Assembly: GCF_019891175.1 (NCBI RefSeq)
Contig: NZ_CP072600.1
Span: forward strand, 4,898,001 to 4,962,000
From: Leptothermofonsia sichuanensis E412
GTDB lineage: Bacteria > Cyanobacteriota > Cyanobacteriia > Leptolyngbyales > Leptolyngbyaceae
Length of the DNA: 64,000 bases
Reading direction: 5' to 3'
The position numbers and the translations under genes are program-made. The notes below the pieces were generated by a model. That model made no database searches, was not told where the DNA came from, and saw only the letters and a list, made by a program, of their open reading frames with translations. Below are positions 37,599 to 47,700 of this stretch, piece after piece (within the stretch, counting starts at the first letter, position 1; every line of letters begins with the position of its first letter).

Positions 37599-38505
37599 GG
37601 TCGTAGCCATTTTGCAAGAGGTGAGTAGCGAAGCAATGGCGGAAGGTGTGACAACCGACCCGTTTTGTGACTTTGGCGCATCGGACGGCTTGCTTAAGGG
37701 CTTTTTGGAGTCCACTTTCGTGCAGGTGATAGCGTTGCCATAGGCCAGAGTCAGGATTCTCAATACGCCGACTGGAGGGGAAAACCCACTGCCAGCCCCA
37801 TTGTCGATCGGCATTTGGATACTTACGTGCGCGGGCGAATGGTAACCAAACGGATCCATATCCCTGCTCTAAATCTTGCTGATGTAAAGTGTTCACCTGC
37901 TGAAGGTGCGATTGGAGCGGCCCAATCAGGCTATCTGGAAGCATGGTCACCCGATCTTTCATCCCTTTGCCATTCCGAACAATGATTTGATGCTGAGTGA
38001 AGTCCAGATCTTTGATTCGTAGGGAAAGGGCTTCGTTCAAGCGCATTCCTGTTCCATACAGCAGTTGAATGACTAAGCGGTAGACACCGTTCATTTGGGC
38101 AATAATTGAGCGCACTTCTTCTGGGGTTAGGACGGTAGGTAGGGAAGTCGATCGTCTGGCTCGGACTGCCTGGATATTCCAATCTGGCTGCTGTTCAAGA
38201 ACATCCCGGTAGAGGAAGAGAATGGCGTTTAATGTTTGGTTTTGAGTCGCAGCAGCCACGTGCTCTTGAACCGCCAAGTGTGTGAGGAACGCCTCGATTT
38301 CTGCTTTCCCCATCTCCCTAGGATGACGTTTGTTGTGAAAGAGCAGGTAGCGCTTAATCCACTGGAGATAGGTTTTTTCGGTTCGAAAAGAGTAGTGCTT
38401 ACGTCGTAGAGTCTCCTGAACGACTTCGAGCAACATCTTGGGCCGGTCAGTCACAGTCATAGTTACTTCAGGATTCTTTAAGAGAAATTTCTGGCTGACT
38501 CCCAT
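37599..38505 (-). pseudogene. intI: Integron integrase IntI, C-terminus cut off by IS4
   Basis: Tyrosine recombinase of the integron type: the patch-I Arg region LLYGTGMRLNEAL, the IntI-specific insertion with KYPNADRQWGWQWVFPS, and HTFRHCFATHLLQNGYD are present. The expected LLGH...YTH end with the catalytic Tyr is missing, because the frame runs into the IS end and stops at 37546. The likely native start is MTVTDRPKML at 38460; an in-frame ATG lies at 38505. It faces away from the cassette-like island, as integrases do. Expected to be inactive. Confidence 0.88.
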
Positions 38506-38537
38506 ATAATCAGGTTAACTTATAGGTAAGGAGGGTA

Positions 38538-38680
38538 GATCTGCGGAAAGTTTCGGGAGATCCACCCAGATTCGGGAGATCTACGGAAAGTTTCGGGAGA
38601 TCCACCTCTATGGGGATGATCTGCGGAAAGTTTCGGGAGATCCACCCAGATCCGGGAGATCTACGGAAAGTTTCCGTATA
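38538..38680. repeat. 40-bp-period tandem repeats upstream of intI (copy 1)
   Basis: CT(G/A)CGGAAAGTTTCGGGAGATC begins at 38541, 38581, 38621 and 38661, exactly 40 bases apart; the first and third and the second and fourth units are more alike. They lie between the intI start and the presumed attI, where integrase-binding or regulatory repeats are expected. The same array lies at 59081-59223. Confidence 0.85.
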
Positions 38681-38697
38681 ATCAATTGTTATGCCGC
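38681..38697. other. Presumed attI region (GTTATGC core), copy 1
   Basis: ATCAATTGTTATGCCGC is shared with the second intI copy (59224-59240), and the sequences part right after it. Its position upstream of intI fits attI; GTTATGC is close to, but not exactly, the GTTRRRY core. Confidence 0.4.
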
Positions 38698-38879
38698 TTA
38701 GGTTATCTGTTGGGACGGTGCTTGAGGGCTTCTGGTTGGTATTGAAGATTCAGGGCGTGGGCATTGGTAGGACTGCACTTCATGATTCTCACCAGGACAA
38801 AAGGTAGCGCTGAGCCAATTGAAAACCTGCCGGATATGATTGATCACGTCAGCCCAAAATCCTGCTTTGTGTAAAATCC

Positions 38880-41800
38880 ATGTCCAGTATTTATGACAAT
38901 ATCGAGCAACCCATCCTGCCTGAGTTGCAGCACTACCTGAAGCAAGCCTACCGGGCTGATTTCTGTGTGGGCTATTTTAATTTGCGGGGATGGCGACAAA
39001 TTGATGGCGATATTGAACAATTTGCGGGAGGTGAGGGGCAGGCTTGTCGATTGCTGGTGGGGATGTACCGTTTGCCGAAGGAGGAATTACGGCAAGCGTT
39101 AGCGATCGGGGTTGAGCCAGAGCGGATGGATCAGGGGCAGGCGATTCGGTTGCAAACCTTGATGGCACAGGAGTTTCGCCAGCAACTAACCTATGGTGCG
39201 CCCAGTGCCGCTGATGAGGAGGGTTTGCAGCGGTTGCGATCGCAACTCCTGACCGACAAACTCCAGGTCAAGCTATTTTTACGCCACCCCCTTCATGCCA
39301 AGCTGTATCTGATTTATCGCCGCGATCGCGCCACACCCATCATCAGCTATGTAGGCAGCAGCAATTTGACCCTTTCTGGACTGAGATCCCAGGGTGAACT
39401 CAATGTGGAAGTGGTGGATCGGGATGATACAAGTAAGCTAGAGCAGTGGTTTGAGGAGCGTTGGGACGATCGCTTTTGCTTGGATATTACGAAGCAACTG
39501 GCAGAAATTATCGATGAAAGTTGGGCGGGGCGATCGCTCAAGCCCTATTTTGTCTACCTAAAAATGGCGTATCACCTGTCTCAGGAAGCGCGGGATGGGT
39601 TGAGCCAATATCGTGCCCCTGCCAGTTTTGGACTGTTGCCCTTTCAGGAAGCAGCGGTGCAAATTGCCGCCCACCATGTGAGTAAACGCAATGGGGTGAT
39701 CATTGGCGATGTGGTGGGGCTGGGTAAAACCTTAGTGGGAACCGCGATCGCCCATCTCTGCGAGGAAGACTATGGCACCAGTACGCTGATCATCTGCCCG
39801 AAGAACCTGGAAAAAATGTGGCAGGGTTATATCGATCGCTATGGCTTGCGGGGCAAAGTGGTGCCGATTAGCCAAGTGATTCAGGAATTGCCCAATGTGC
39901 CAGCACGGTTTCGACTAGTGCTGATTGATGAAAGCCACAACCTGCGAACCAAAGAGGGTAAGCGGTATCAAGCCATCAAGGATTACATTGAGCAGAGCGG
40001 CAGTCGATGTATTTTGTTGACAGCAACGCCCTACAACAAGACCTATTTGGATTTGTCGGCTCAGTTGCAGTTATTTTTGCGTCCGGATGCCGACTTAGGG
40101 ATTAAACCAGAAGCCTACATTCGCAGCATTGGCGGTGAGATGCAGTTTCGCCGCAGGCATAGCACTAGTCCGGTGCGATCGCTCTTGGCCTTTGAGCAAA
40201 GTCCAGAACCAGAAGATTGGCAGCAGTTGATGAGTCGCTACATGGTGCGGCGAACCCGTAGTTTTATCAAAAACACCTATGCCAAGCAAGATGGAGAACG
40301 ATACTACCTGGAATTTGCCGATGGGCGGCGATCCTATTTCCCGATCCGTCGTCCTCGCACAGTACAGTTCACAATTGGCAATCCGCAGACCGTTCGCGAT
40401 AGCGGGACGGAGTCCGATCCTTATGCACGTTTGTACAGCGATCGCGTGGTGGATGTGATTAACGCCCTCAATCTACCGCGCTACGGATTAGGACTCTATG
40501 AAGACCCCAAACCCAAGCAACCACCCACTGATGAAGAACAAAAACTATTAGTCAATCTTTCCCACGCGGGGCAGCGGTTGATGGGCTTTTGCCGCACCAA
40601 TTTATTTAAGCGATTAGAGAGCAGCGGTGCTGCCTTTATTCAGTCATTGGAGCGACATATTCTGCGGAATTATGTGTATCTTCACGCGATCGCCCACGAT
40701 CTTCCTCTGCCGATTGGTACCCAAGATGCCGCCTTACTGGATGAAGTGAGCAACGATGAAGACGAGGATTCGCTCTTGAGTCAGGATTGGGAGGAAGACC
40801 CTCATCCCCTTTTCTTGAATGCCCGCCAGGGCTATACCCCTTCTCCCAGGGAGGGAGAAGGGGAACAAGAACTTCTGGCTCCCCTCTCCCAGCTTGGGGC
40901 TGGGGGTGAGAGCAGTTTTGCTCAACGGGCAGCGGCGATCTATCGCTTATACCGAGATCAATACCCGCGTCGATTTAAGTGGATTCGTGCCAATCTGTTT
41001 CGTCCGGAGTTGCAGCAGCACCTTCAGCAAGATGCCACCGCTTTGCTCGGAATTTTGCAACTGGCAGGCAATTGGAACCCATCCACGGATGCCAAGCTAG
41101 GGGCACTGGTGGCGTTATTACAGCAGCAGCATCCGACGGAGAAGGTATTGATTTTCACTCAGTTTGCCGATACGGCTCGGTATTTGGCGAAAGCGCTGGA
41201 AGACCAAGGCGTTCAGCAAGTGGGCTTAGCCACAGGACAATCGACTGACCCGACGGCTTTGGCTTGGCGGTTTAGTCCAGTCAGTAATGAGAAAACGATC
41301 CCAGAGTCTGAACAATTGCGGGTGTTGGTGGCAACGGATGTGTTGAGTGAGGGGCAAAACCTGCAAGATTGTGCCATTATTGTCAATTACGATTTGCCCT
41401 GGGCGATTATTCGCCTGATTCAGCGGGCAGGCCGGGTAGACCGGATTGGGCAACAGGCGGACGAAATTCTCTGCTATTCGTTTTTGCCGACGGAGGGGGT
41501 GGAGCGGCTGATTAACCTGCGGGGACGGTTACGCGATCGCCTCAACGAAAATCAAGAAGTGGTAGGCACCGATGAAGCCTTTTTTGAGGATGAGCAGGCG
41601 CGGGAGGTGCTGCTGAATCTCTACAATGAGCGATCGGGCGTACTCGATGAAGCCGACGAAGGTGATGTTGATTTAACTTCCGAGGCGTTGCAGATCTGGC
41701 AAAGTGCGATCGAGGCTAACCCGACGTTGAAGGGCATTATTGAGAAATTACCGAATGTGGTGTATTCCACCAAGGAGCATGAACCCACGGGAACTGATCC

Positions 41801-42350
41801 AGAGGGCGTGTTGGTGTACCTGCGCACGGAGGGTGGTACGGATGCACTGGCATGGGTGGATAAGGACGGTAACAGCGTCACCCAGTCGCAAATGCGAATT
41901 TTACGCATGGCACGATGCAGCATTGATACGCATCCCTTGCCCCGCCACCCCCAGCACCATGAGTTGGTTACACGCGGAGCAGAACTGATTGCTGAGCAAA
42001 CCAAGACGGTGGCGGGCACCCTGGGCAACAAGCGCAGTGCAGCGGCCCGCACCTATGATCGCCTGATGGCCTACACCCAACACGTCCGCGAAACTACCCC
42101 CCTACTGGCAATGGGGACGGAATGGGAACACCTGGGACGGGCGATCGAAGAGATTAATCAGTATCCTTTAAAGCAGAATGCGATCGCCCGCCTCAACCAA
42201 GAACTCAAAGCAGGCATCAGTGATGAGCAGTTGGCAAAACTGGTGACATTCTTGCGAGAGCATGATGCCCTATGTGTGATTAACCCAGAGGAACGGCGAG
42301 ATGGGGCGCAGATTATCTGTTCGATGGGAATTTTTTCTAGTAAAAAGTAA
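38880..42350 (+). CDS. PLD-domain / SNF2-type helicase fusion
   Basis: 1156 residues. Residues 1-230 carry one phospholipase-D-type half-site (LHAKLYLIY with GSSNLTLSGL about 20 residues on). From about residue 255 there is an SF2/SNF2 ATPase: GDVVGLGKTLVG (Walker A, about residue 281), LVLIDESHNL (about 350), LLTATPYNK (about 381), and the C-terminal lobe with VLIFTQFADTARYL, ATDVLSEGQNLQDC and IQRAGRVDRIGQ. Such fusions sit in defence islands beside restriction genes and probably move on DNA and direct the PLD nuclease. A palindromic repeat (40836-40913) is inserted in frame. It starts 190 bases downstream of attI. Confidence 0.85.
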   Translation: MSSIYDNIEQPILPELQHYLKQAYRADFCVGYFNLRGWRQIDGDIEQFAGGEGQACRLLVGMYRLPKEELRQALAIGVEPERMDQGQAIRLQTLMAQEFRQQLTYGAPSAADEEGLQRLRSQLLTDKLQVKLFLRHPLHAKLYLIYRRDRATPIISYVGSSNLTLSGLRSQGELNVEVVDRDDTSKLEQWFEERWDDRFCLDITKQLAEIIDESWAGRSLKPYFVYLKMAYHLSQEARDGLSQYRAPASFGLLPFQEAAVQIAAHHVSKRNGVIIGDVVGLGKTLVGTAIAHLCEEDYGTSTLIICPKNLEKMWQGYIDRYGLRGKVVPISQVIQELPNVPARFRLVLIDESHNLRTKEGKRYQAIKDYIEQSGSRCILLTATPYNKTYLDLSAQLQLFLRPDADLGIKPEAYIRSIGGEMQFRRRHSTSPVRSLLAFEQSPEPEDWQQLMSRYMVRRTRSFIKNTYAKQDGERYYLEFADGRRSYFPIRRPRTVQFTIGNPQTVRDSGTESDPYARLYSDRVVDVINALNLPRYGLGLYEDPKPKQPPTDEEQKLLVNLSHAGQRLMGFCRTNLFKRLESSGAAFIQSLERHILRNYVYLHAIAHDLPLPIGTQDAALLDEVSNDEDEDSLLSQDWEEDPHPLFLNARQGYTPSPREGEGEQELLAPLSQLGAGGESSFAQRAAAIYRLYRDQYPRRFKWIRANLFRPELQQHLQQDATALLGILQLAGNWNPSTDAKLGALVALLQQQHPTEKVLIFTQFADTARYLAKALEDQGVQQVGLATGQSTDPTALAWRFSPVSNEKTIPESEQLRVLVATDVLSEGQNLQDCAIIVNYDLPWAIIRLIQRAGRVDRIGQQADEILCYSFLPTEGVERLINLRGRLRDRLNENQEVVGTDEAFFEDEQAREVLLNLYNERSGVLDEADEGDVDLTSEALQIWQSAIEANPTLKGIIEKLPNVVYSTKEHEPTGTDPEGVLVYLRTEGGTDALAWVDKDGNSVTQSQMRILRMARCSIDTHPLPRHPQHHELVTRGAELIAEQTKTVAGTLGNKRSAAARTYDRLMAYTQHVRETTPLLAMGTEWEHLGRAIEEINQYPLKQNAIARLNQELKAGISDEQLAKLVTFLREHDALCVINPEERRDGAQIICSMGIFSSKK
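40836..40913. repeat. In-frame GC-rich palindromic insert in the helicase gene
   Basis: CTTCTCCCAGGGAGGGAGAAG and CCCCTCTCCCAGCTTGGGG-type arms. It encodes a Pro/Ser/Gly-rich run (TPSPREGEGE, LSQLGAGGES) unlike the surrounding protein. Same family as the inserts in the methyltransferase gene. Confidence 0.75.
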
Positions 42351-42373
42351 AAAAGCAAAAGGAGAAAAGCACA

Positions 42374-43003
42374 GTGGCCACGCGGGTTAAAAAGAAGAAT
42401 TTTTCGAGTTTTACCTATGTGGAAGCATTCAAGTATTTAGGGATTCAAGAAATCACACCTTGGAAGTTTTCTGTGGAGTCGATCGCTCCTAGCGACTTCT
42501 TTCAGGAAAACCTCAGACAGATCTCTGAAGTGTTTGATTTACAAAGTGGTGAAGAGTCTAAAAAACTCCTGATTGATGCTATTTGTCAGGAATCACTACA
42601 GCACTTTAAGCACTTGAAAATTTGGAAAGCAGCCCCGCTTTCCGATGAACAAACAACTGGCTATGTGGACTATCTGCTGGCCAAGAGGCGTGCCTATCTC
42701 GAAGCACCATTACTGTGCATTATCGAAGCAAAGAAAGATGATTTTGAACAGGGATTAGCGCAGTGCTTGCCCGCCATGAAAGCCTGTCAATATAACAATC
42801 AATTACTAGATCAAAATTTGGACATTTACGGCATTGTCACTAATGGAGAGGGGTGGCAGTTCTACAAGCTAACTCTGGACGGATTAGTGTATGGTTCTGA
42901 GCTATATGCGATCGGGAATTTGCCTCAAGTCCTAGGAATTTTAAACTTTGTTTTTGAGCAGTGCGAACAGAATTTGTTAGCAGCCTTGGGAGGACAATTG
43001 TAA
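42374..43003 (+). CDS. PD-(D/E)XK-like restriction nuclease subunit
   Basis: 209 residues from a GTG. GYVDYLLA (about residue 97) and LLCIIEAKKDDFEQGLAQ (about 113) form a D...ExK-type nuclease core like that in the N-terminus of type I R subunits. It lies 23 bases after the helicase gene, same strand, so it may be the cutting partner of the helicase. Nuclease activity is inferred. Confidence 0.7.
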   Translation: MATRVKKKNFSSFTYVEAFKYLGIQEITPWKFSVESIAPSDFFQENLRQISEVFDLQSGEESKKLLIDAICQESLQHFKHLKIWKAAPLSDEQTTGYVDYLLAKRRAYLEAPLLCIIEAKKDDFEQGLAQCLPAMKACQYNNQLLDQNLDIYGIVTNGEGWQFYKLTLDGLVYGSELYAIGNLPQVLGILNFVFEQCEQNLLAALGGQL

Positions 43004-43026
43004 ACTCATTTCAAGAGGAATGGAGA

Positions 43027-43158
43027 ATGTCTCAAACCAGTAATTTGGCGGCTCTCTATGAGCAAGACATTTTGCTGTGGTCAGAAGACGCTGTTGCCAA
43101 ACTTAAGGCGCAGGACTTTGATCATAGTGACTTCTGGCTGGAATCATCGGAGGAGTAA
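43027..43158 (+). pseudogene. DUF29 N-terminal fragment
   Basis: 43 residues: AALYEQDILLWSEDAVAKLKAQDFDH is the usual start of DUF29 proteins, but the chain ends after SDFWLESSEE. Full DUF29 proteins follow directly. Confidence 0.6.
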
Positions 43159-43162
43159 TGAT

Positions 43163-43627
43163 ATGCCATCCAATCTCTATGAGACCGATTTTTACGCCTG
43201 GACGTTGGAGCAATCGAAATTGCTCAAAGAGGGCGATTTTAAGCATCTGGATATTCCTAATCTCGTGGAGGAAATTGAGTCGTTGGGGAAGCAACAGCGT
43301 CAGGAACTCAGAAACCGACTAGGCGTTTTGATCGGGCACCTATTGAAGTGGGATTACCAGCCCGAAAAGCGTACCAAAAGCTGGCGAGTGACGATTCAAA
43401 TCCAGAGACGAGAAATCAATGACTTATTGGAGGAAAATCCTAGTCTCAAGCCATACTTATCAGCAGCGATCGCCAAGGTCTATCGGGCAGGCGTAGATTT
43501 AGTACGGCTGGAAACCCCGTTAGATGATGAAGACCTACCCCAAAACTGTCCTTATTCTGTGCAACAATTGCTCGACCTCAATTTTCCTGTAGATTTGAAT
43601 CAAGGTCATCAGGAGTCACAGCAATGA
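43163..43627 (+). CDS. DUF29 family protein 1
   Basis: 154 residues from ATG 43163. NLYETDFYAWTLEQSKLL and LDIPNLVEEIESLGK are DUF29 hallmarks. A cyanobacterial family of unknown function, often in multicopy islands. It overlaps the next DUF29 gene by 4 bases (ATGA), so translational coupling is likely. Confidence 0.85.
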   Translation: MPSNLYETDFYAWTLEQSKLLKEGDFKHLDIPNLVEEIESLGKQQRQELRNRLGVLIGHLLKWDYQPEKRTKSWRVTIQIQRREINDLLEENPSLKPYLSAAIAKVYRAGVDLVRLETPLDDEDLPQNCPYSVQQLLDLNFPVDLNQGHQESQQ

Positions 43628-44073
43628 ACCCTAATATCTATGAAACTGATTTCTACGCTTGGACAGTAGAGCAGTCAAAGTTGCTTAAGGAAGGCAATTT
43701 TAAGCATTTAGATATTCCGAATCTAGTAGAGGAAATTGAGTCATTGGGAAAGCAGGAATGCCGAGAGATAGAGAGTTGTTTAGGAATTTTAATTGGGCAT
43801 TTACTGAAATGGGACTACCAACCCGACAAGCGCAGTAAAAGTTGGAGGGCAACGATTCGTGAGCAACGACGGGCAGCACAAAAACTCATTGCCCAGAACC
43901 CCAGTCTCAAGACCTATTTGGCAGAGGCGATCGCCGATGCCTATGAATCGGGCAAGGATTTAGTGGTGAAGGAAACCCCTTTAGATTATGGAGATTTGCC
44001 TGAGAATTGTCCCTATACATCCGAGCAACTGGTTGACCCTAACTTTCCCAACGATTTGAATCTAGCTCGGTGA
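43624..44073 (+). CDS. DUF29 family protein 2
   Basis: 149 residues, paralogue of the preceding gene with the same NIYETDFYAWTVEQSKLL start and ETPLDYGDLPENCPY end. Tandem duplication is evident. Confidence 0.85.
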   Translation: MNPNIYETDFYAWTVEQSKLLKEGNFKHLDIPNLVEEIESLGKQECREIESCLGILIGHLLKWDYQPDKRSKSWRATIREQRRAAQKLIAQNPSLKTYLAEAIADAYESGKDLVVKETPLDYGDLPENCPYTSEQLVDPNFPNDLNLAR

Positions 44074-44147
44074 GTGAACATTCCGAGAGGCTAATATGAG
44101 CAACTAAACCTTAAATAAATTCTAGAAATAAAGGAGGTGGCGTTTTT

Positions 44148-44363
44148 ATGTCAATCACTGAAGCCCAACTCTTAGAAATAATTCGGCAGCTACCCCAACC
44201 CGCTTTAGATGAAGTAAAGGTATTTTTAGATTTTCTAACCTGGCGTTATCAAGAAAATTTGCCCCAGCTACGGGGAGCAGCCATCGTTGCAGCCATGCGG
44301 GGTAAAGCCACAGCCGAAATGACAACCGATGAAATCCTAAACCTGACGCGGGGCAATGAATGA
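44148..44363 (+). CDS. VapB/DUF2281-like antitoxin
   Basis: 71 residues preceded by AAAGGAGGTGG. ALDEVKVFLDFLTWRYQ is the DUF2281-type helix and TTDEILNLTRG the toxin-neutralising tail. The stop overlaps the toxin ATG (ATGA). Confidence 0.75.
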   Translation: MSITEAQLLEIIRQLPQPALDEVKVFLDFLTWRYQENLPQLRGAAIVAAMRGKATAEMTTDEILNLTRGNE

Positions 44364-44767
44364 GTAGTGTTTTGGTGGATAGTAATGTCATTCTTGATGT
44401 TTTGACTGAGGATCGGACTTGGTTTGAGTGGTCTGCGGGGCAATTGGTGGACTGTGCTGAACAGGGAAAGTTGCTAATCAATCCGATTATTTATGCAGAA
44501 GTATCGATCGGCTTTACACAACGTGCAGAGCTAGACGCAGCGCTGCCCCAGTCTTTTTTTCAGCGCGAACCTTTACCTTACGACGCAGCATTTCTTGCAG
44601 GAAAGGCTTTTTTAGCCTATCGGCAAAGGGGTGGGGAACGTCGCTCTCCCTTGCCAGACTTTTATATTGGTGCCCATGCAATGATTGCTGGACATACTCT
44701 GTTAACCAGAGATGCAACTCGCTACCGTACCTACTTTCCCGAAATAACATTGATTGCTCCTTCATGA
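44360..44767 (+). CDS. PIN-domain toxin (VapC-like)
   Basis: 135-residue ribonuclease fold: VLVDSNVILDVL (first Asp), INPIIYAEVS (Glu) and LPDFYIGAHA (Asp) form the metal site. Pairs with the upstream antitoxin; its stop overlaps the methyltransferase start. Confidence 0.85.
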   Translation: MSSVLVDSNVILDVLTEDRTWFEWSAGQLVDCAEQGKLLINPIIYAEVSIGFTQRAELDAALPQSFFQREPLPYDAAFLAGKAFLAYRQRGGERRSPLPDFYIGAHAMIAGHTLLTRDATRYRTYFPEITLIAPS

Positions 44768-47700
44768 GTGTTGCCATGCCACTGAATCGCCAACGCGCCC
44801 AAAAGTATCTCCAGACGTTTGATTTTGAATCCCTGTTCATTGAAGAATTGGGCTGGGATACGGTCGATCGCGTCACCCTGCCCTTCGAGGTTGACCGTCA
44901 CTCTTTCGAGGTGGTGTCTATTGCCCAAAAGCGTGGTTTCATTGTCTACCAGTGCATAACGCCAGAGATTCCGGCGCGGCCAATCCGGGTGAAGCTCGAT
45001 CGCCAACTGACCGACTACAGCAAATCGCACCTGTTGGTGTTTGGCGATGAGGGCAAGACGCAGCAGAAGTGGTTGTGGCTCAAACCAGAACTTGGCAAAA
45101 GCGCTAAGGTGCGATCGCACTCTCACAAAGTGAGTCAAAATCCTGAACCACTTTTGCAAAAGCTAGAGGCTTTGATCGTAGACCTGAAAGAAGAGGAGAC
45201 CTTAACCCATGTGGATGTGGCGCAGAAGGTGAAGCAGGGGTTTGATGTTGAACGGGTTACCAAACAGTTTTTCCAAGATTTTGAAGGGCTTCATCAGCAG
45301 TTTTGTTTGGAAATTGAGGGGATTGATTCGGAGAGCGATCGCCGGTGGTATGCCTCAGTTTTGCTCAACCGGTTAATGTTTGTCTATTTCCTACAGCGTC
45401 GCTATTTCCTAGACAATAGCGATGCCTCATATTTGCAAAATAAACTGAAAGCCTGTCAACAGGAAGGTCGAAACTTTTATCAGTTTCTCCAGGATCTATT
45501 CTTTCTTGGTTTTGCTGAGCCGGAATACCTGCGTAATCCGGTGATTCAGCAGCGTATAGGCAAGATTTGTTATCTCAACGGAGGCTTATTCCTCCGCCAC
45601 ACGATCGAGCAAAAGTATCCGCAAATTCAGATTAGCGATCGCGCCTTTTCCCAAGTATTCGATCTATTTTCTCGCTATTCCTGGCATTTGGACGATCGCC
45701 CGGACAAAGACCCCTTGGAAATCAACCCCGATGTGTTGGGCTATATCTTCGAGAAGTATATCAACCAAAAAGAATTTGGTGCCTATTACACCCGCCCAGA
45801 GATTACCGAATATCTGTGCGATCGCACGATTAACAAACTCATTCGCGATCGTCTGACTCCCCTCTCCCCATCCCCCCATTCGCGGGGGGCTAGGGGGGCA
45901 GGGAGAGGTGCCGGGAGTGAGGGCCTATCCTTACTGATTGAAACCTTAGATACCAGCCAATGCGATCGCCTGTTAAATGAGATTCTGCCCACCCTGACGT
46001 TACTGGATCCTGCCTGTGGTTCGGGGGCATTTCTGGTAGCGGCAATGAAAACGTTGATTGGCATCTACACCCAAGTTGTAACAAGGGCTAAGTCATTGCT
46101 AGAGAACCCTCATTCCCTCACCCCTTCTCCCCCCTTGGGAGAGGAACCGGGGGGGAGGGCAATTTCCCCCCATGAATTGGCAGCAAGGGCAAGAATCACG
46201 CAATGGTTGCAGGAGGCAGGCAAGCATCCTTCCCTGGAGTATTACATTAAAAAACGCATCATCACCGACAACCTCTATGGCGTAGACATCATGGAGGAAG
46301 CGACAGAAATCGCTAAATTGCGTCTATTTTTAGCACTCGTTGCCTCAGCCAAAACCGTGAATGACTTAGAACCCCTGCCCAACATTGACTTCAACATCAT
46401 GGCAGGCAATTCTTTGATTGGACTTATTCGCGTGGATTCCGAAGGATTCGATCGCCTGACTCCCCTCTCCCCATCCCCCCATTCGCGGGGGGCTAGGGGG
46501 GCAGGGAAAGGAGCCGGGGGTGAGAGCTTACTTCAGGGCAATCTCTTGCAGCCCCTAGCCGCTTCCACCTATCAGCAAATTCTGCGAGATAAAAACCAAA
46601 GCATTGCCCTCTACAAAAAACACGCCTTCCAGCAAGACGACCCAGACCTACCCCAAGAAACCCGTCTACTGCAACTGCGCAATCATATTCAAAAGCTCAA
46701 TGAAGAAGCCCAAGCCAAATTAAATCAATTACTGTTGGATAAATTTAGCACCAAGCTAGGGATCAAGTATGAGCAAGCCCAACTAACCGGTAAACCCAAA
46801 AAACGAGTACTAAACCTTGCCGATATTAGCGCTTTAGAACCCTTCCACTGGGGCTATCATTTCGACACCGTATTTGCCCGCGGTGGCTTTGATGCCATCA
46901 TTACCAACCCGCCTTGGGAAACCTTTAAGCCCCAAGCCAAGGAATTTTTTGCCAATCATAGCGACTTGGTTACTAAAAACAAGATGGACATAAAAGCTTT
47001 TGAGAAAGAACAAAAAAAGCTGTTAGACAACCCCGAAATTGCCGCCGCTTGGCTAGACTATCAGAGCAAATTTCCCTATGTGAGTGCCTATTTCCGTTCG
47101 GCTGAAGACTATATCAATCAAATCTCGATCGTAAATAGCAAAAAGGCAGGCACCGACATTAATCTCTATAAGCTATTTCTAGAGCGTTGCTACCATCTTT
47201 TACGACAAGGCGGCGAGTGCGGCATTGTCATTCCCAGCGGCATTTATACGGATCTAGGCACCAAGCAGTTACGGCAAATGCTGTTTTCCCAAACTAAAAT
47301 CACAGGTTTATTCTGCTTTGAAAATCGTAGGTCAATTTTTGAAGGGGTTGATAGTCGTTTTAAGTTTGTCATTTTAACTTTTGAAAAGGGCGGACAGACC
47401 GACTCCTTCCCAGTGCGCTTCATGCGGCATGATGTGGCAGAATTAGCAGCTTTCCCGAAACCGGATGACCTTGTATTGGACGTGTCGCTGATCCGCAAGC
47501 TCTCGCCTGACTCGCTCTCCATCATGGAGTTTAAGGAACCCATCGATATTGCTATTGCCCAAAAGATGCTGCAATTTCCCTTGTTGGGTGAAGCAATTGA
47601 GGGAACATGGAATCTAAAGCTCACTCGTGAATTTGACATGACTAATGACAGTTATCTATTCAAAACGGAGCCTGCCCCGCGGCGCTTGCCGCTCTACGAA

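Noticed and set aside
38538-38680. Regular 40-bp repeats considered as a CRISPR array
   Set aside because: The whole 40-base period is repeated; there are no unique spacers between repeats, and no cas gene is nearby.
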